From: Agriotes lineatus
Taxonomy: Eukaryota > Arthropoda > Insecta > Coleoptera > Elateridae
DNA length: 64,000 nucleotides
Assembly (NCBI GenBank): GCA_940337035.1
Contig: OW679197.1
Location: 59,789,903 to 59,853,902, forward strand
Reading direction: 5' to 3'
The notes under the pieces were generated by a model. It was not told the DNA's origin. It did not search any database and saw only the letters and a list, made by a program, of their open reading frames with translations. A program made the position numbers and the translations under genes. Positions 1 through 12,779 of this stretch are shown piece by piece; positions within the stretch are counted from its first letter, which is position 1, and every line of letters starts with the position of its first letter.

Positions 1-3000
1 TGATATATTCTCTTTCATTTAAAGTATTTCGTAAATTTCTTGTCGACATCCGTATAGTCGGTTCAATTACTATTCTCATCAATTTAATTAAATCGAGAAA
101 ATATAGTTTTTCTGGCCAAGCAAAAAATTACGTGTATACAAAACGAAAGCTGGTTCAAACGTCATTAGGCATGTATTTGAAAACGGTTTTGTTCTAGTTA
201 ATAACCTAATTTTGTCATTTAGTAAGTTAAAATTCCCTTCCATCATTACAATTTGTCTTTTAAATGTTGTTGTCTGCATATACGAGTAAGTGCATGTATT
301 TTGCTGTTTCAGTATACGAACCACCTCCACTGCTGTGTATCACAGGTTTATTAATGCCGATCATTTACTACCTCCTCAAATTTAGTTCCATGCCAAAATG
401 TATTACTTCGCATGGCATCTGCCAACGTGAACACATTCATTCTGCGGTAGTATCAGTTTATATCTTCAGGGCAATAAATTATACCTTTGAGTATCAATTA
501 TTTATTTACCTGCCCTATAAGTTTCTTCTAAGCTATTCGATGCCATCTGGGCGACCAAATCCTCCGCGTTGTTGGAAAAATAAGTTAAAGATTAAATTAA
601 AATCTTGGAAAATATAGCAGAAGTTAGTTCTTGCTACTGCACTGATGTTAACTACTGTTCATAACAAGGAAATTGTGCATTATTAAGAGTTGGCTGGCAA
701 ATTTATTTTATGTATGGTAGTAAAATAGAAGTAAAGCTCACGTCGTCAAAGCTGAGATGAGGTAACAGCCCGGATTAAATTTTTACAGCATGGAGAGTAG
801 GTGGTTTGCGTCCAGCAGACCGTGTTTTGCTACCCTTCACATATTCGATGTTACATTTTATAGAAAAGGGTTTTGGCAGTCACTATGCATCAGTTTTGGA
901 TTAACATTAATCATTCTGTTACATTTATATTGAAGCGTGTGCCAAATATTTCGAATTTAAACATTTCAGCAGTTTCAATTTCTTCTTCTTTTTTTGCTTA
1001 CTGCAGATAATGACGCCTAACTTCAAATTTCATAAAATGACTACTTTCCGTAGATATTAAAAGTAGAGATAGAACTGCAATTTTTTTAAGAAAGAAAAGT
1101 AAACTTTTAGCAGAATTTAATATACCTTTCATTATAACACTGCGAATTGGCTTTGCGTAAGTAAATTGATGTGTCGTATTCCAAACTCACTTAAATGAGT
1201 AGATTTCCACACTCGTTACATCTCGGCTTTAGTAAGGATTATCCTTTAGCAAAATACACAGAACTTATACAAAATGCGATTAACGTTTGAGGAAGCCTTA
1301 GTGCAAATCGTTTTTACTTCGTTCATATTATACACGTCACTTAATGTCTATCTAATGGCAGCAATTCATATCAACCTCTTCTATTAGGTAACAATCTTGC
1401 TAACTCTGCTAATTCTAGGAGTTTAACGAGTAACATGCGGAAGAACCAAATGACAGATTATCACGAAGCTTCCTGGATAATTCCTGTCATACTACGGTTT
1501 CTCTTTAATGGACTTAAATTAAACTGTTTGGTAGACTTTTTGTAAGATAAGCTCAGTTAATATTGCTGATTTAAGTGCAAATTTGGAAAGTAATTATCAT
1601 AATTTACTTTTATACAGATTTATTTTCCTTCGAGAAGGTATCGTGATGTAGATTTCTTCGTGGTTGATTGTCTAGTATAATACATGTAGTAGACTTTAAC
1701 ATTTTTTTACAATTAGCTTAGAGGAGCTGGTTTACTGCTAAAAGTTTCCAAACTTTTACGAAAAAATAAATTGAATAACACTGAATACACAAAGCTCTCA
1801 CAACAGAGTAAAAGATAAAAACATAGAGCTTCGCTCAAATTCCACGATTTTTACTTTCTATAATTTCTTTCTGTAAAAGTTTAATTTACTTGCAAAAAAC
1901 CGTTTTAGAATAGTTGAATAACACGATAGTTTTCAAATATTTACGTAGCTTTAATCCATAACTAAAAAAAAGCTAGACAATCTTTATTGTTTCAAATAAA
2001 TGAAAATTCTTGCCTGTATTCGCAGGAAGAACTATGCAACGGGGACAATGGTATTTCCGCATGACAATAAAAATAATGTAGACAAAACAAGAATGCAAAA
2101 GCTTCTCCAAAACTGGCTAAATAGGTAATTTTCCAAGATGTTAGCTGACTAGTATTGGCAGTAAAATTAGGAATTCACTATAAATTAGCAAATAAGTTGC
2201 AATGAACTTTAAAAAACTTGTAGGTCAGAATTAAATGTACACAAAAAAAGGGCCATATTTTAGCTAATACTGATGGTTGAGTGTTATGTACAACTCTATC
2301 GATATTGGGAAATCCCGGCTGCAGCACCAAGCTTAAAATGTGCTCAGTAATTCCGCGTGATAGGGGCAGGACTTACAAAAAACTGAAATAAAAAGAGGCT
2401 CTATAAGGATATTCGAAATAATTTTATCTTAATAGATAAGGAAGTACAGTTATAAATTCGTATTTATTTAGGGCGCCACCATGACAAGTCACTACTCGAT
2501 GATGTAATGAAAGCGTTTCACCTCAAAGAAAATCCTGCTCACGGTTTAGGGAAATGTATGCGGTGCTCATTTCCGAGACTTGGGCCTTTCATTGCTTTTG
2601 GATATCTGCAATTCATTCCCCGACTTTAAAATAACGAAATTGCGGTTTACAAGTGAAAATAATATAGGAAACTCTAAAAAAACTCGAATAAAGGTAACGT
2701 TCATAGCATTTCGTTTAAGCGAAACCCACCAAAGATTCCAACCGCAACGAACGATTGATTTTAAAATATTGCCTAAAAAATTTCCACCTGCTTGTCGTGA
2801 TAAATAGCGCGAGCAGAAATTTTACAGGAAAAAACAACATTGATACACTGGTGCACAGTGTTGAAGGCGTTACTGCACTACGAACGTGAATATGCTGCAA
2901 AACTTATTTCACAATGGCAGCACATAGAGAATTTAGCGTAATTACGCATGCAAGTTATTCTACCATATTGTAATAAACCTCAAATTGACGGTAAATGACA

Positions 3001-4689
3001 AATACAAGATTAAATAATAAATCATAAATGAGGCTTAGCTCTAACGCAGTTCAATCAGCCGTAATATGCGAACACCAAGGAAACTCCAGGTGTCGCACCA
3101 TATCTTTCTTCGGCCACGCTGCCTAACTTGACCGAGATTTACCGGCGTACAAGTGTTAGAAATCGAGAGCAAAATGGGGAACTTCTCCGGGATGTTGTCT
3201 GCGAAACTGGCGTTAACACTATACGCGATATAGTGGAAGATTTTCCTCATCGCTTTCATAGAAGGATGAATAACGCTAGTTCAATGTACAACAGTAGTTC
3301 AAGCACTTTCCACAACCAATTAACGCGCATCTACACGCGGGGTATCGAATACTTCTTCAGGAATGTGTCAATATGCTTGGATGACTGTGATACAAGCCGT
3401 CGATAAACGATAGTAGTTCTTTTAAATGAAATCATAGATCGATATATGATATTCAATGTACTTTAGGGCGATTGGAAATTTAAAACTTATTCGTCTACGA
3501 TTTGGGGAGACTGGCTTCATAAAATAGCTACAATTACGGAACGGTACTCTCACATCAGAAACACAAAAAACCTTAGCTTGACTGTCCTGTTCAACTCTAA
3601 GAATGAACGCCCATATCACAAACCAAGCTCTTCGCTAGATGGTTGCTGGTCAACTACTCACAGTGAACCGAACTGTACTGCCCCACGCTCACTTCAGCGT
3701 GACGGGCTCCACCAAACGAAAATGCAACCCCTTCTTTTTCTTTTTTGCGCGCCTACTACGTTCGGAATTCATGAGTAAAATGATCCTAAGACGACGGACC
3801 TCCAACGCCATTCCAAAAACAAGTGAGTTGATTAACTCGGCGCAGTTGTAACCTTAATATTACTTGTCTGCTATGGCATCACGAAATCTAAAACACGTAA
3901 GCAGCAGCAACCATAAACGATACGTGCGGTTCGTTTGATATCTCTTGACCGTCTCCCTGCAGATGCTAATCCCTGCATCGCGTTTGACGCAAAATCATCT
4001 CCTCCAGTGGTCTAAGACCAGCTGCATATGCTCCAAACTATACGCTGGTAAAATTTATTCTATAGATTTTGGAACTCTTACCTAATCGTCTCACTTTTGG
4101 AAGAACACTCATGTAGTCAATCATCGTGAATTTGGCGCCATAAAACGTAATGGTTGGAAAAGATACAATATTTAATCGCGTATAGTAATTTAAAATTACA
4201 CCCTAACGAACTTTATACTTAAAAGGGCACCTACAAAACTACAGATATTGAAATTGGAAGGCAATTTGCAGATCCACATTCGATAGAATAGCAAGTAGCG
4301 TAAGTAAACAAAAAATAAGACCTATAGAAGGAATGTTCTGGGTTGTTATCTGTTAGACCAACAATACGAGTATATAGTATATGGTGTAACGTTATACTTG
4401 TTCATATCATTATCCCATATTTCATTACAGAGAGGAAATGAAACCAACCTGTCTTAGTGGGCCCTATCCAATATCGGACGTTGATAAACTGTAGTTTGGA
4501 GTGAGTAACAGATGAAATTTTCTGACAAAAAATCTGCACTAAATTCCAGAAAAATGTCTAACTCACTAATGATCATGCAAAATTTGTTCTTTTTCTGATT
4601 ATCCCTTTTTATACTTAAACATTCTATACTTAGGCCTCTTCAATTTTCCTTCATGATTCTTTGACTGGGCAGCTGCGACAAGCTTTTCT
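1..4689. other. AT-rich DNA, nothing recognised
   Basis: Reading both strands I find no protein family, tRNA-like fold, long inverted repeat or tandem array. Short open frames occur, for example around 2580-2807, 3128-3406 and 3578-3851, but they resemble nothing known to me and overlap equally long frames on the other strand. The part from about 3050 to 3850 is slightly richer in CpG than its surroundings. It may be intergenic or intronic sequence. Confidence 0.5.
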
Positions 4690-5250
4690 CGCTTGACGTT
4701 AAATATAGTCTCACCATGTGATCGGTGGGTAAATGTCGCTACATTTCGTTTTTCGAGGTTTACAATCTATCACCAACTTTGTCCATTTGGAATGATCTCG
4801 AGCGACGCTACCCACCCATTGCCACTCATCCTTTGCGATAAGTTCTATCACGTCAGCGACTTTAGTTCTTCTTTGGATGTCCTTATTCATCCTTGCTTCT
4901 TAAGATGAAGCCCAAAATCGCCCCTTCCATGACTCTCTGACAGATTGGACGGTTCTCACTGCTTTATGTTATAGTCGTAGTTTCGAGTTTTTATCGGCAT
5001 GTGCCATAAACTCCGCGTTTGAGGTTAACAGAAACTTCCGGTGATGTACGCAAGCATTCCAAATGCAACCCAGGTCAGGCCAATTCTCTTGTTGATGTCG
5101 GTTTTTACCCAGATTTATTTTGGGTACTAGATACAAGTATTCTTTCCCCACAACAAAGAGTGGTCTTTGAGTGCGGCTCCCATATTATTTTGGCTCATAA
5201 TCTTTGCTTTTCAGGGTTACAGCTTGTGATGTTATAGCGAGCTCGTACAA
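4690..5250 (-). pseudogene. LINE reverse transcriptase C-terminal remnant
   Basis: This is the end of a non-LTR retrotransposon ORF2, the part after the palm of the reverse transcriptase. On the minus strand the frame at 5151-4969 reads EYLYL followed by an N-x-G-x-N stretch and HHRKFLLTS, which fits the 'EYVYLGQ ... W-x-A-F-G-K-L ... L-T-S' block of insect endonuclease/reverse-transcriptase LINEs. A separate 62-codon open frame at about 4894-4706 carries DIQRRTKVADVIELIAK and then W-x-W-x-G-x-x-A-R, matching the 'R-R-T-x-V-x-D-V-I-E-R-I ... W-x-W-A-G-H-x-A-R' block that follows in such proteins. The linking segment is damaged and the frames differ, so the copy is dead. It is 5' truncated, as is usual for LINEs. 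The family match is recalled, not searched. Confidence 0.75.
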
Positions 5251-5255
5251 GTTCG

Positions 5256-5744
5256 TTCTCAAATAGGTATTAAATGAATCAAATACTTTCCGTCCATATT
5301 GACGTTCGCTAATGATAACGTGAAGAGTTTGGGGATGTGACATTAAATATATGAAATATGCATGTCGCTATCTTGCCAAATATTGTTCAGACATCAGTCC
5401 TTTGTGCGTTGCATGATTCTGGCGGAGAACAAGCGATGTGTGACGTTCATGGCGCATTCCTACTTTATCCCACTCTGCTTCCCCCAGTCCGTTTCCTCAG
5501 AGGATAAAATCCCAAAACCGTATAAAAATAAAAACCCGGTCAGAAAAAGAGTTTAAGCCCCATTTCTTCCAGCTGAAGAAGTCTCAGCTCCAGGCCAAAG
5601 AAGGATTTAGAGCGCCCGCGGCGAAGACTTGGCGGCGCGCTGCATCCTCATAGAATCCAGCTCCAGGCTGGAAACTTATAAGCCCGCTTCGACTAGATGA
5701 AAGGAAGTCCATGGAAAAACGTTACGCATCAGCGCTGGATCAAT
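5256..5744. other. Unassigned spacer, CpG-rich at its right end
   Basis: No gene is supported here. The left part may belong to the LINE remnant on the minus strand but has decayed past recognition. From about 5600 to 5700 there are many CpG and GGC/GCC steps, including the GGCGGCGCGC run, unlike the AT-rich neighbours. This stretch also adjoins the expected C-terminal end of the mariner pseudogene. Confidence 0.35.
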
Positions 5745-6550
5745 TAGATGCAAAATTACCGCCGCCGATGCTTTGCCCACTGGAAAATAGGAATTGACAC
5801 AACTGGAAGTTGCAGCGTTGGAAAAGGCCACAAATCGCTAGATGCAAGGTCAGTGAGTAAGGAGCACGAGGAATCATTGCGAACTTGTTGTCATGAAGAA
5901 ACATCTGAAAACTGGCCGCCAGCCAAGAGAGTTGTCTTCATCAAGGAACGCACCTGTCCTTTTTGTGGCCGTTTCTCTTGTAACACTGAAAGAAACCTCG
6001 TATTCAAAACAAATTCGTTGGATACAGCCATCACTGTAGTGCCCTTTGGAATCCACTGAGTAAGGATTATGCCTTCGCTGTCCCAAATATAATTTTCTCA
6101 GCACTGGCAGGAAGAATTTCTTCGTTTGCGGCGAGTCATTATGCTTTCATTGCTTTGAGTACCGTTTGATTTCAGGATTGAGAAACGGCATCAATGTCTC
6201 ATGCATTGTAATAATCAAAATGAAACCACCGATCATGTCGTCATCACGTGTCAAGAGTGCCTGACAAGATGCCACGTAAGCAGCCCAAGGATGGTGTGTA
6301 CTGATTCTATGGGAATTCCGAACTTTTAGGTGATCTCATACACAGTCTGTCAGTGGTGCTCCATAACCACTTGCCCCATTCGCGCAATTATGTTGTCGGA
6401 CCGGCTGGTGCGTAGCCGCGGCTTCTTCGGGTGGTTGTCACCCGGCCTTCTTTGAACTGTCGCACCCACGAATGCATATTCTTTCCATTCAGAATGCCAT
6501 TATCGCATGCTATTTTCACTTGACTGGTAATGATGGGTGTCATTCCAAGC
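5745..6550 (-). pseudogene. Mariner-family transposase, frameshifted
   Basis: A mariner element encodes a cut-and-paste DDE/D transposase that moves the element at TA sites. On the minus strand the N-terminal helix-turn-helix end is seen as WVRQFKEGRVTT near 6470-6435, followed by a decayed 'SVHTIL' helix. In the catalytic core, NPEIKRYSKQ then KHNDSPQTKKF lie at about 6165-6110, WDSEGIILTQWIPKGTTVMA at about 6085-6030, and TDLASSDLWPFPTL, the degraded 'YSPDLAPSDFWLFP' block holding the last catalytic Asp, near 5835-5800. At least three frame changes and several stops separate these pieces, and the middle 'HDNA' motif is not readable. Terminal inverted repeats were not found. The copy is old and inactive. 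Family identity is secure; the mariner subfamily is not. Confidence 0.85.
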
Positions 6551-9500
6551 AAGTAGAAGAAACAGATGATTACACGTTCTTTTCCAAACGAGACCGTCGC
6601 TATTTCAAATATCTACAGCTGTTTCCACAAGCCGGAAGATACTGCTATCTATCTCGCTCATCCATAAAGAATACCCGCGTCTTTAAAAATCATTCTATCT
6701 GCTTCCATTCTCAAGAAAATGTTGAGAGTGCATCTCGTAAATAGCATCTCAAATTTTTACTCTTTACTTGATCTTCTCTTGCAGCTTTGCTATTCTTGAG
6801 CTGTTTCCTCGCTAATCCTAAACCTGAGTACAGGGCTGCTTTATTTTAAAAGTTGTTGAGAGTGAATAATTCTGCAAAACCGGGAAAGAGCTCTAACCTA
6901 TATCAGAAGCTGTCAATTCGTGTACTGAAATAAATGTATAACCGCTCTGACCTACTAGCGGCAAAGCAAGGGCATCAATAAACGTCTGTAAGTCCGGAAG
7001 TCCCCCCAAGGCCTGCTCGCAAGAAAATCCTCAATAATATCTAGATTACAAGAAATACGCGAATTCGTTTTAATTGAAAAGCTTAGACGGCAAGCAGAGG
7101 CCAGATTTATAATCTCCGTCATTTATAATCGGGTGCTGCGGAGCTGATACATTTAAACCGGCGTAACACACGAAACCATATAAATGAAACCCATTCCCGA
7201 TTCCGGAGCTGCAGATCCCCAGAATTCCATTGTCTGAGGGATAAATTCAGCAAGTAGCGCACTAAGTCCCATATGAGTTATGACAGCCATCCCATAATAT
7301 ACGAAGCACGAAGTAGTAAAACCTTTCGGCCGTTCATTACATTGTAGTGGGAGATTTACTAGTTTCGTCAGTTTTTACGATTGCCATCGCGCCAACCGCA
7401 TTCAATCCTATTTAATGGATTCCGGTGTTTAGTGCCGCGACGAGGACGCCCGCGAAATTTAATTCGGGAATTTAGGGGACTCATTGTTTCCCGAAATCGA
7501 TGGCGCTTTATAAAGCACTTAGTGTTTTATTTCCATCGGACAAGAGCTATATCATAACAATAACTTTTTATTGACCGTAAGCAACTTACGCTCGACGCTT
7601 TTGCCTCGTAAATAATGCACTTCCTCGCTCCAAGACAATGGGAAACACTAGCCCGATGCCATTTCCGATACTTTTTGCGAAGCGATACAAAGGACGCAAT
7701 CCCCGCGTCCAATCAGCCTTAGAACCTTCTCCCTTAATTCGCGCAGCGTTTGGATCAACTTTCCTGCTCCAAAGGTTAATTGAAAGGTACGGGAGGTGTA
7801 ATATAGCTGTCTATATAAAAAATCTATAGGTAATCAATAGCCCAAATCTAATTTCGGGTAAGCTACCTCATCAAACTTTTTCCACTTCTCCGATTTTTTC
7901 TTTTTCCAATGCTCAGGTTCTCACATTAATCAATCCGGACATCGGTTATGACGCCGTGGCAGACGCGAGCAAGATTAAATCAAACGTAATCCGCATGTTA
8001 AGGAAACTCTTGGCCCTCGGCACTAGTCATTCCGCCAAACCGTGAGTGTCAAACCCCCAGTGTATTTAGCAGCTTTATTAGCTCAAGCTCAAGCCGTAGC
8101 TTACGAGCTTAGATATTAGACCTCGCGTACGCATTCATCATGAAACAGCCAGGAGCATTTGTACTTCGACTGGCAACCGTGCTCCAAATTTTGATAGCAG
8201 CAATTTCATACTTGGACTACCAAACCCGATTTGCTAGTTTTTCCTGTTGGATCAATACTTCTTGCCTACTATTTCCGGCCTTGTCGATAATTGTTAAATA
8301 TTTCATGTGTAAATTGGCGCCGGTACTCAGATAAAAAGTGGTGGTACAGAGACCTATCACGGTTAAGTGGATTGAATACAGCCTAGCTGATTGAATCTAA
8401 CCGCAATTCTGATTCGGTATTTCGGAACTATTGTGTTATTTAACATCGAAATTGAACATTGGGGATAAACAATCAAAACTTACCTTTTGTGGCACCATGT
8501 CGACAGCACTGTGTCGGAGAGGTTGCTGTTGAAGGCCTCTTACTTCTATCCACGTATTCGTCTGTTTAGCAAAATATGTAAGATTTCTATAATTTTACCT
8601 CTGGTTAAAATCGGTTGTTCTGATATAATCTTTGTATGACAATTTATTTTACCATTCAAAACTCTAAGGGTTCAGGATGTTTAGATGCAGTACAAAATAA
8701 CTATTTATGATCTTTGAGAGCGATGTCAATATTTATAAATACACTGTGAAATCTACCTTAATTCTTACTACAGAAACTTGTCACGTGTGAAAACAGAGTT
8801 GTAACAACATAAATTTCACCCTGAAAGTTTACCGTATGCATCAGCTGGTAAGATACCGGGTGGCTTCTAAATAATATAACGGTAGAGTGACCAATCGTTA
8901 CAATTACAACATTAATGAATGGCCGTAAGACTTTTAAATGACAAGCAAGCAGATAACCTTAAACTTTACGTCTTCTTCAAATCGTACTGCTGCAAGCTGG
9001 ATGCAGACCAAACAATCGAAACTTTCACATCCCCGAGAGTTCGCAGCAGGTCTGGTGCTCCCAATGTACCCATAAACACGACAACACTTGCTGGAAAACC
9101 CACGAAGTGGACGACCATGTACAATAGCACCGCAGAACGTCGAACAAACTAGATTAGAGTTGATGTAGCAAACCGATTAATCACACGGATAAGTAAATCG
9201 GTAAACTGATGCAAGAAAGTACTTGTTAGTTACTGGAACGATATTCCATCAAATCGACTCACTCCTCGGTTATTATTTCAATTTCGAAATGCCTCTCAAG
9301 GCATAAATCGAAGTAACAGGAGAAGCGAAATGGTCTAAAAATTGCAATATTGTCAAAATTCCCTAACAATTTGTGTTGGTAACCAAGAATAACACTATAC
9401 GTCAATTTATTATGATTGTCGTATAAAAAGGTTATGCTTACTTGTCATATAAAAACGTTGCGTAACGATAATACGCATAAACAATCTTGGATTAAATTTA

Positions 9501-10290
9501 TGACGTTACAAAATCACATATAACGCTTGTAGAAAAAGCCAAATAAATCAGACTTGAATATATGCGGGATGTTCTTAAATGTTCTAGAATTACGAAGAAC
9601 ATGGTAATAATGACAGGCTAGCTAAGACTGCAGTTGAACTAGCGCTGGCCATCAGAAATTTTGTTGTTTACTAAAACTGTTACTCGCAAGTGAAAAAAGA
9701 AATTGTAAAAGGAATATCTATATCAGGAGATGCCAATATGGGATAACGTATTTTTTCTGTAATTTATATATTCATAGAGACAACTAATACATCTTTGAAG
9801 TATTTTAAAGTCTTTCCAGAAAAATATGAACTGAATAACTAACCCAATCCTTGAACATATCTTACCATAAGTTAGAATCTTGTTAAAGTTCTTTCATCAA
9901 TAATAAACGTTAATAGAATCTACCATCTAATTATAGCCATTCATTTAGGAGGATTTACAAGAAATATCTGCTTCTTCTCATAGAAATATGTTTTCACACT
10001 TCAGAATTTTGGCCAAACACAGTAGGTAACTATTATTTCGTGGCGTCTATATGGATTTTCAAAGATTCATTACTAAATATCGCTGCCGAAGAAATGACAA
10101 AATCATGAAAAAACTTTGATGCCATGCTAAAAATATTGGACTAGTGAAGAGTTCACATTGAAGACAAATTGTATATTGAATACAGTCTACTACAGACTGA
10201 ATTAATTTTATTTCGTTTAGAACATTCTCTACATAACTCGGACATTCTTCCAAATCAAAATGGTGTGTGACGCAATGATAACACGTCAGT
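6551..10290. other. No gene recognised
   Basis: Several kilobases with no recognisable protein, repeat or RNA. Around 7330-7750 the base composition is more balanced and CpG is frequent, with small overlapping open frames on both strands that match nothing I know. The last 70 bases before 10291 form an open frame running up to the hAT insertion point, but too short a piece to identify. Confidence 0.5.
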
Positions 10291-10504
10291 GGTGGAGGCA
10301 GTAGCGTAACTATGGGGGGTGATATGGGTGTCGGAACACCCCCCAGAGGCTTTAGGAATAACTAAAATTCATCTAAAATTTCATTTTAGTAATGTATAAT
10401 TGAATATCATTATTACATTCGGAATTCGGACTCGACCATTTTTAAAATCCGATCTCAGCGAGAGGCGTGATTGCTGAGTTCAAATTATACCGGAAATACC
10501 AAAA

Positions 10505-10789
10505 TGTACAAAATCTTCCAATAAGACAGCAATAGATGTGCTAGCTACATGCAATAAGAACATGTTTCCCAACATATTCAAGTTGCTGCAAATCCTTGCA
10601 ACGATTCCTGTATCAACTGCAATAGCTGAAAGACCATTCTCCACTTTAAAAAGATTTGAGACTTACCTCCGAAATACAACATGGCAATATAGGCTGAATG
10701 GATTGACAATGCTCTCCATTCACAGAGAACTGCAGGTGAACGTAGATGAAATTATAAACGAGTTAGCAAAAAAAACCAAGAAAACTTGA
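10505..10789 (+). pseudogene. hAT transposase C-terminal dimerisation domain
   Basis: This is the C-terminal dimerisation region of an hAT transposase, a domain that lets the protein form multimers on element ends. The frame reads from about 10505 through LATIPVSTAIAERPFSTLKR, then TYLRNT and RLNGLTMLSIHR, ending at a stop at 10787-10789. These are the hallmark 'P-x-T-x-A-x-x-E-R-x-F-S-x-L-K' and 'R-L-x-x-L-x-x-L-x-I-x-R' motifs of the family, in the ZMYM1-like group. A normal transposase is 600-700 residues, so the RNase-H-like catalytic core and the zinc finger are missing: less than 210 bp separates this piece from the left end of the element. An in-frame Met at 10538 is not a real start. 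It cannot be active alone. Confidence 0.88.
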
Positions 10790-11020
10790 ATTACTACTTT
10801 AAGTTGTATTACAATTGTAATGATTTTATTGTTTATAGATAAATAAACAGTAGGTATAGGTGCTTTCATTTCTATAGGATTTGCAGTAGGCCGCGATTTA
10901 ACTGATCAGTCAAAATGACATTTAACATTTTCATAGGTTAGAGCTATTGCAAGGACAGGCATATCTTGCAATTTTGTTGTACAAGCAAGCTAAGTTGCTA
11001 TTTAAAAAATATTTATTTTT

Positions 11021-11512
11021 CTACGACCACTACTAAAAGCAGGTCTTTTAGCGCTAGCTTTTTTCATTAAAAATGACGTTTTATAATTTAGCTTGTTAAA
11101 AGTGTAATCAGCTGTTTACTTTTAGCTAAAACTGTGCTAAAAGTAAACAGCTGGTGTCGAATTTAGAATTTTGAACTGGAAGTGAGGTTATAAAATTATT
11201 CTAGATCTTTCGTTAGAGGTAAAGTGTTTTTTAAATAATTAAAGCTTTTTTGTAATGAAGAAAAGAAAATGTGTACATTTATAATTACGTTTGATAACTA
11301 ACTTTGACAGGTACCGGCTGCAGAAACAGTAACCTGCTCGTCAAGGCCATCCCTTTACTATGACATAAATTATAACTGTCATAAATGCAAACCTTTCTTA
11401 AATCGACATTTATGGATTAATATCAGTAAATTTAAGGCCGTAGAAAAAAAATTGTGTGCAAACTCGTGCATATACGTCCACTTTTAGCACTTGTTGCACA
11501 AATAGCTATTTT
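11021..11512. repeat. Tandem repeat, unit 1 (about 492 bp)
   Basis: Unit 1 starts at CTACGACCACTACTAAAAG and is followed directly by a second copy beginning CTACCACCACTACTAAAAG at 11513. The two match, with small differences, throughout their first ~270 bp. The second half of unit 1 (from about 11290, TTGATAACTAAC) is matched not immediately downstream but at 12780-13003. Unit 1 contains a short palindrome at about 11109-11154, with AGTAAACAGCTG as the right arm. Confidence 0.75.
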
Positions 11513-11791
11513 CTACCACCACTACTAAAAGTAGGCCTTTTAGCATTAGCTTGTTTCACTAAAAATGACGTTTTATAAATCAATGTGTTAAAAGTGAAAT
11601 CAGTTGTTTACTTTTAGAACATGCGCTAAAAGTAAACACCTGTGTTGAAATTAGAATTTTAAACTGGAAGTGAAGCTATAAAATTAAAGTTATTCCAGTT
11701 ACTTCTTTCGTTAGAGATAAAGCGTTCTTTAAATAATTAAAGCAGTATGTAATGAACACATTAAAATGTGTACTATTATAATTACCTTTGA
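11513..11791. repeat. Tandem repeat unit 2, first part
   Basis: Diverged copy of 11021-11290. It breaks off after ATTACCTTTGA, exactly where unit 1 continues with TAACTAAC. The rest of unit 2 resumes at 12780. The four bases TTGA occur on both sides of the interruption and may be a target duplication. Confidence 0.7.
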
Positions 11792-12450
11792 CTATTGCAT
11801 ACATCTGTTAAACGATGTCATTTAACCAATGATCGAACTCGCTTTTTTAACTTTCAACCAATCAAAAACGACTTGCATCGATAATGTGTTACATAACAAC
11901 TTATCGGTAAGTTGTTATATAACCACTTATCGGTAATACTCCACCTTACTCATGAAAATGATGATTCGTTAGTTTTTTAATCGATTCAAGCAATAATCAT
12001 GCAAAATATATCGAGTGCATAGTTTCTTGCTTCGATAATGCTGACCAGATTGCACTCACGCTGGATTGTTTAGAAAATACGCCCTCCAGCTTCGCTGTAG
12101 GGCGTATTTTCAACAGTAATGTATTAAGTGCATAGTGACCGCTAGATTGATTACTACGTACTATCTAAACAATCCAGCGTGAGTGCAATCTGGTCAGTAT
12201 TACCGAAGCAAGAAACTATGCACGCAATATATTTTGCGTGACTATTGCTTGAATCGATTAAAAAACTAACGAATCATCATTTTAATGAGTAAGGTGGAAT
12301 ATTACCGATAAGTAGTTATATAACACCTTACCGATAAGTTGTTATGTAACACCTTATCGACGCAAGTCGTTTTTGATTAGTTGAAAGTTAAAAAAGCGAG
12401 ATCGATCATTGGTTAAATGACATCGTTTGACAGATATAATTATGCAATAG
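11792..12450. repeat. Long imperfect palindrome (foldback element)
   Basis: The left arm starts CTATTGCATACATCTG and the right arm ends TATGCAATAG. The arms correspond for most of their length: ACTTATCGGTAATACTCCACC against the reversed GGTGGAATATTACCGATAAG, ATCGATTCAAGCAATA against its complement, and CACGCTGGATTGTTTAG against CTAAACAATCCAGCGTG. The loop holds a compact hairpin (12073-12111). No coding capacity is visible. It is probably a non-autonomous foldback element that inserted into tandem unit 2. Confidence 0.8.
12073..12111. repeat. Near-perfect 39-base hairpin
   Basis: GAAAATACGCCCT (12073-12085) pairs with AGGGCGTATTTTC (12099-12111), and CAGC (12087-12090) with GCTG (12094-12097) around a TTC loop, leaving one C/T mismatch. 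It lies at the centre of the 11792-12450 palindrome. Confidence 0.85.
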
Positions 12451-12512
12451 TCTAAACAATCCAGCGGTGGTGCAATCTGACCAGCATTATCGGCAAGTCA
12501 CTGTGCACTTAA
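12451..12512. repeat. Third copy of palindrome-internal sequence
   Basis: Starting at 12453, TAAACAATCCAGCGGTGGTG and what follows resembles 12166-12230 inside the foldback. Its end, GTCACTGTGCACTTAA, continues across the next insertion as TACATTACTGTTGA (12770-12783). Together these are the reverse complement of 12110-12140. So this is a displaced arm of the same element, later split. Confidence 0.6.
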
Positions 12513-12771
12513 TATCGAGAGATCCAAAAAAAAACTGTTCCTCAGCGGGCTGTGCAAATTCAACGTATGAATAATATGTTGGTGACACTGTACGTCAAGT
12601 CAAATTCGAGGTTAGCAGGTTAGGATTTGCATCATTTTGTGTCAAAACTGACGGAAAACCTAACCTGATAACCTTGAATTTGACATTAACGTACAGTGTC
12701 ACCAACATATTATTCATACGTTAAATTTCCACAGCCCGCTGAGGAACAGTTTTTTTTTGGATCTCTCGATA
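12513..12771. mobile_element. Foldback MITE of ~255 bp, TA target (copy A)
   Basis: The element at 12515-12769 is flanked by TA on both sides. Ends are TCGAGAGATCCAAAAAAAA and its complement. The two halves are complementary over nearly their whole length, including CTCAGCGGGCTGTG, TATTCATACGTT and GTGACACTGTACGT, leaving a small central loop near 12640. The core carries GTCAAATTCGAGGTTAGCAGG. TA duplication and size suggest a Tc1/mariner-type non-autonomous element. Architecture and core resemble the element at 35641-35901. Confidence 0.8.
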
Positions 12772-12779
12772 CATTACTG

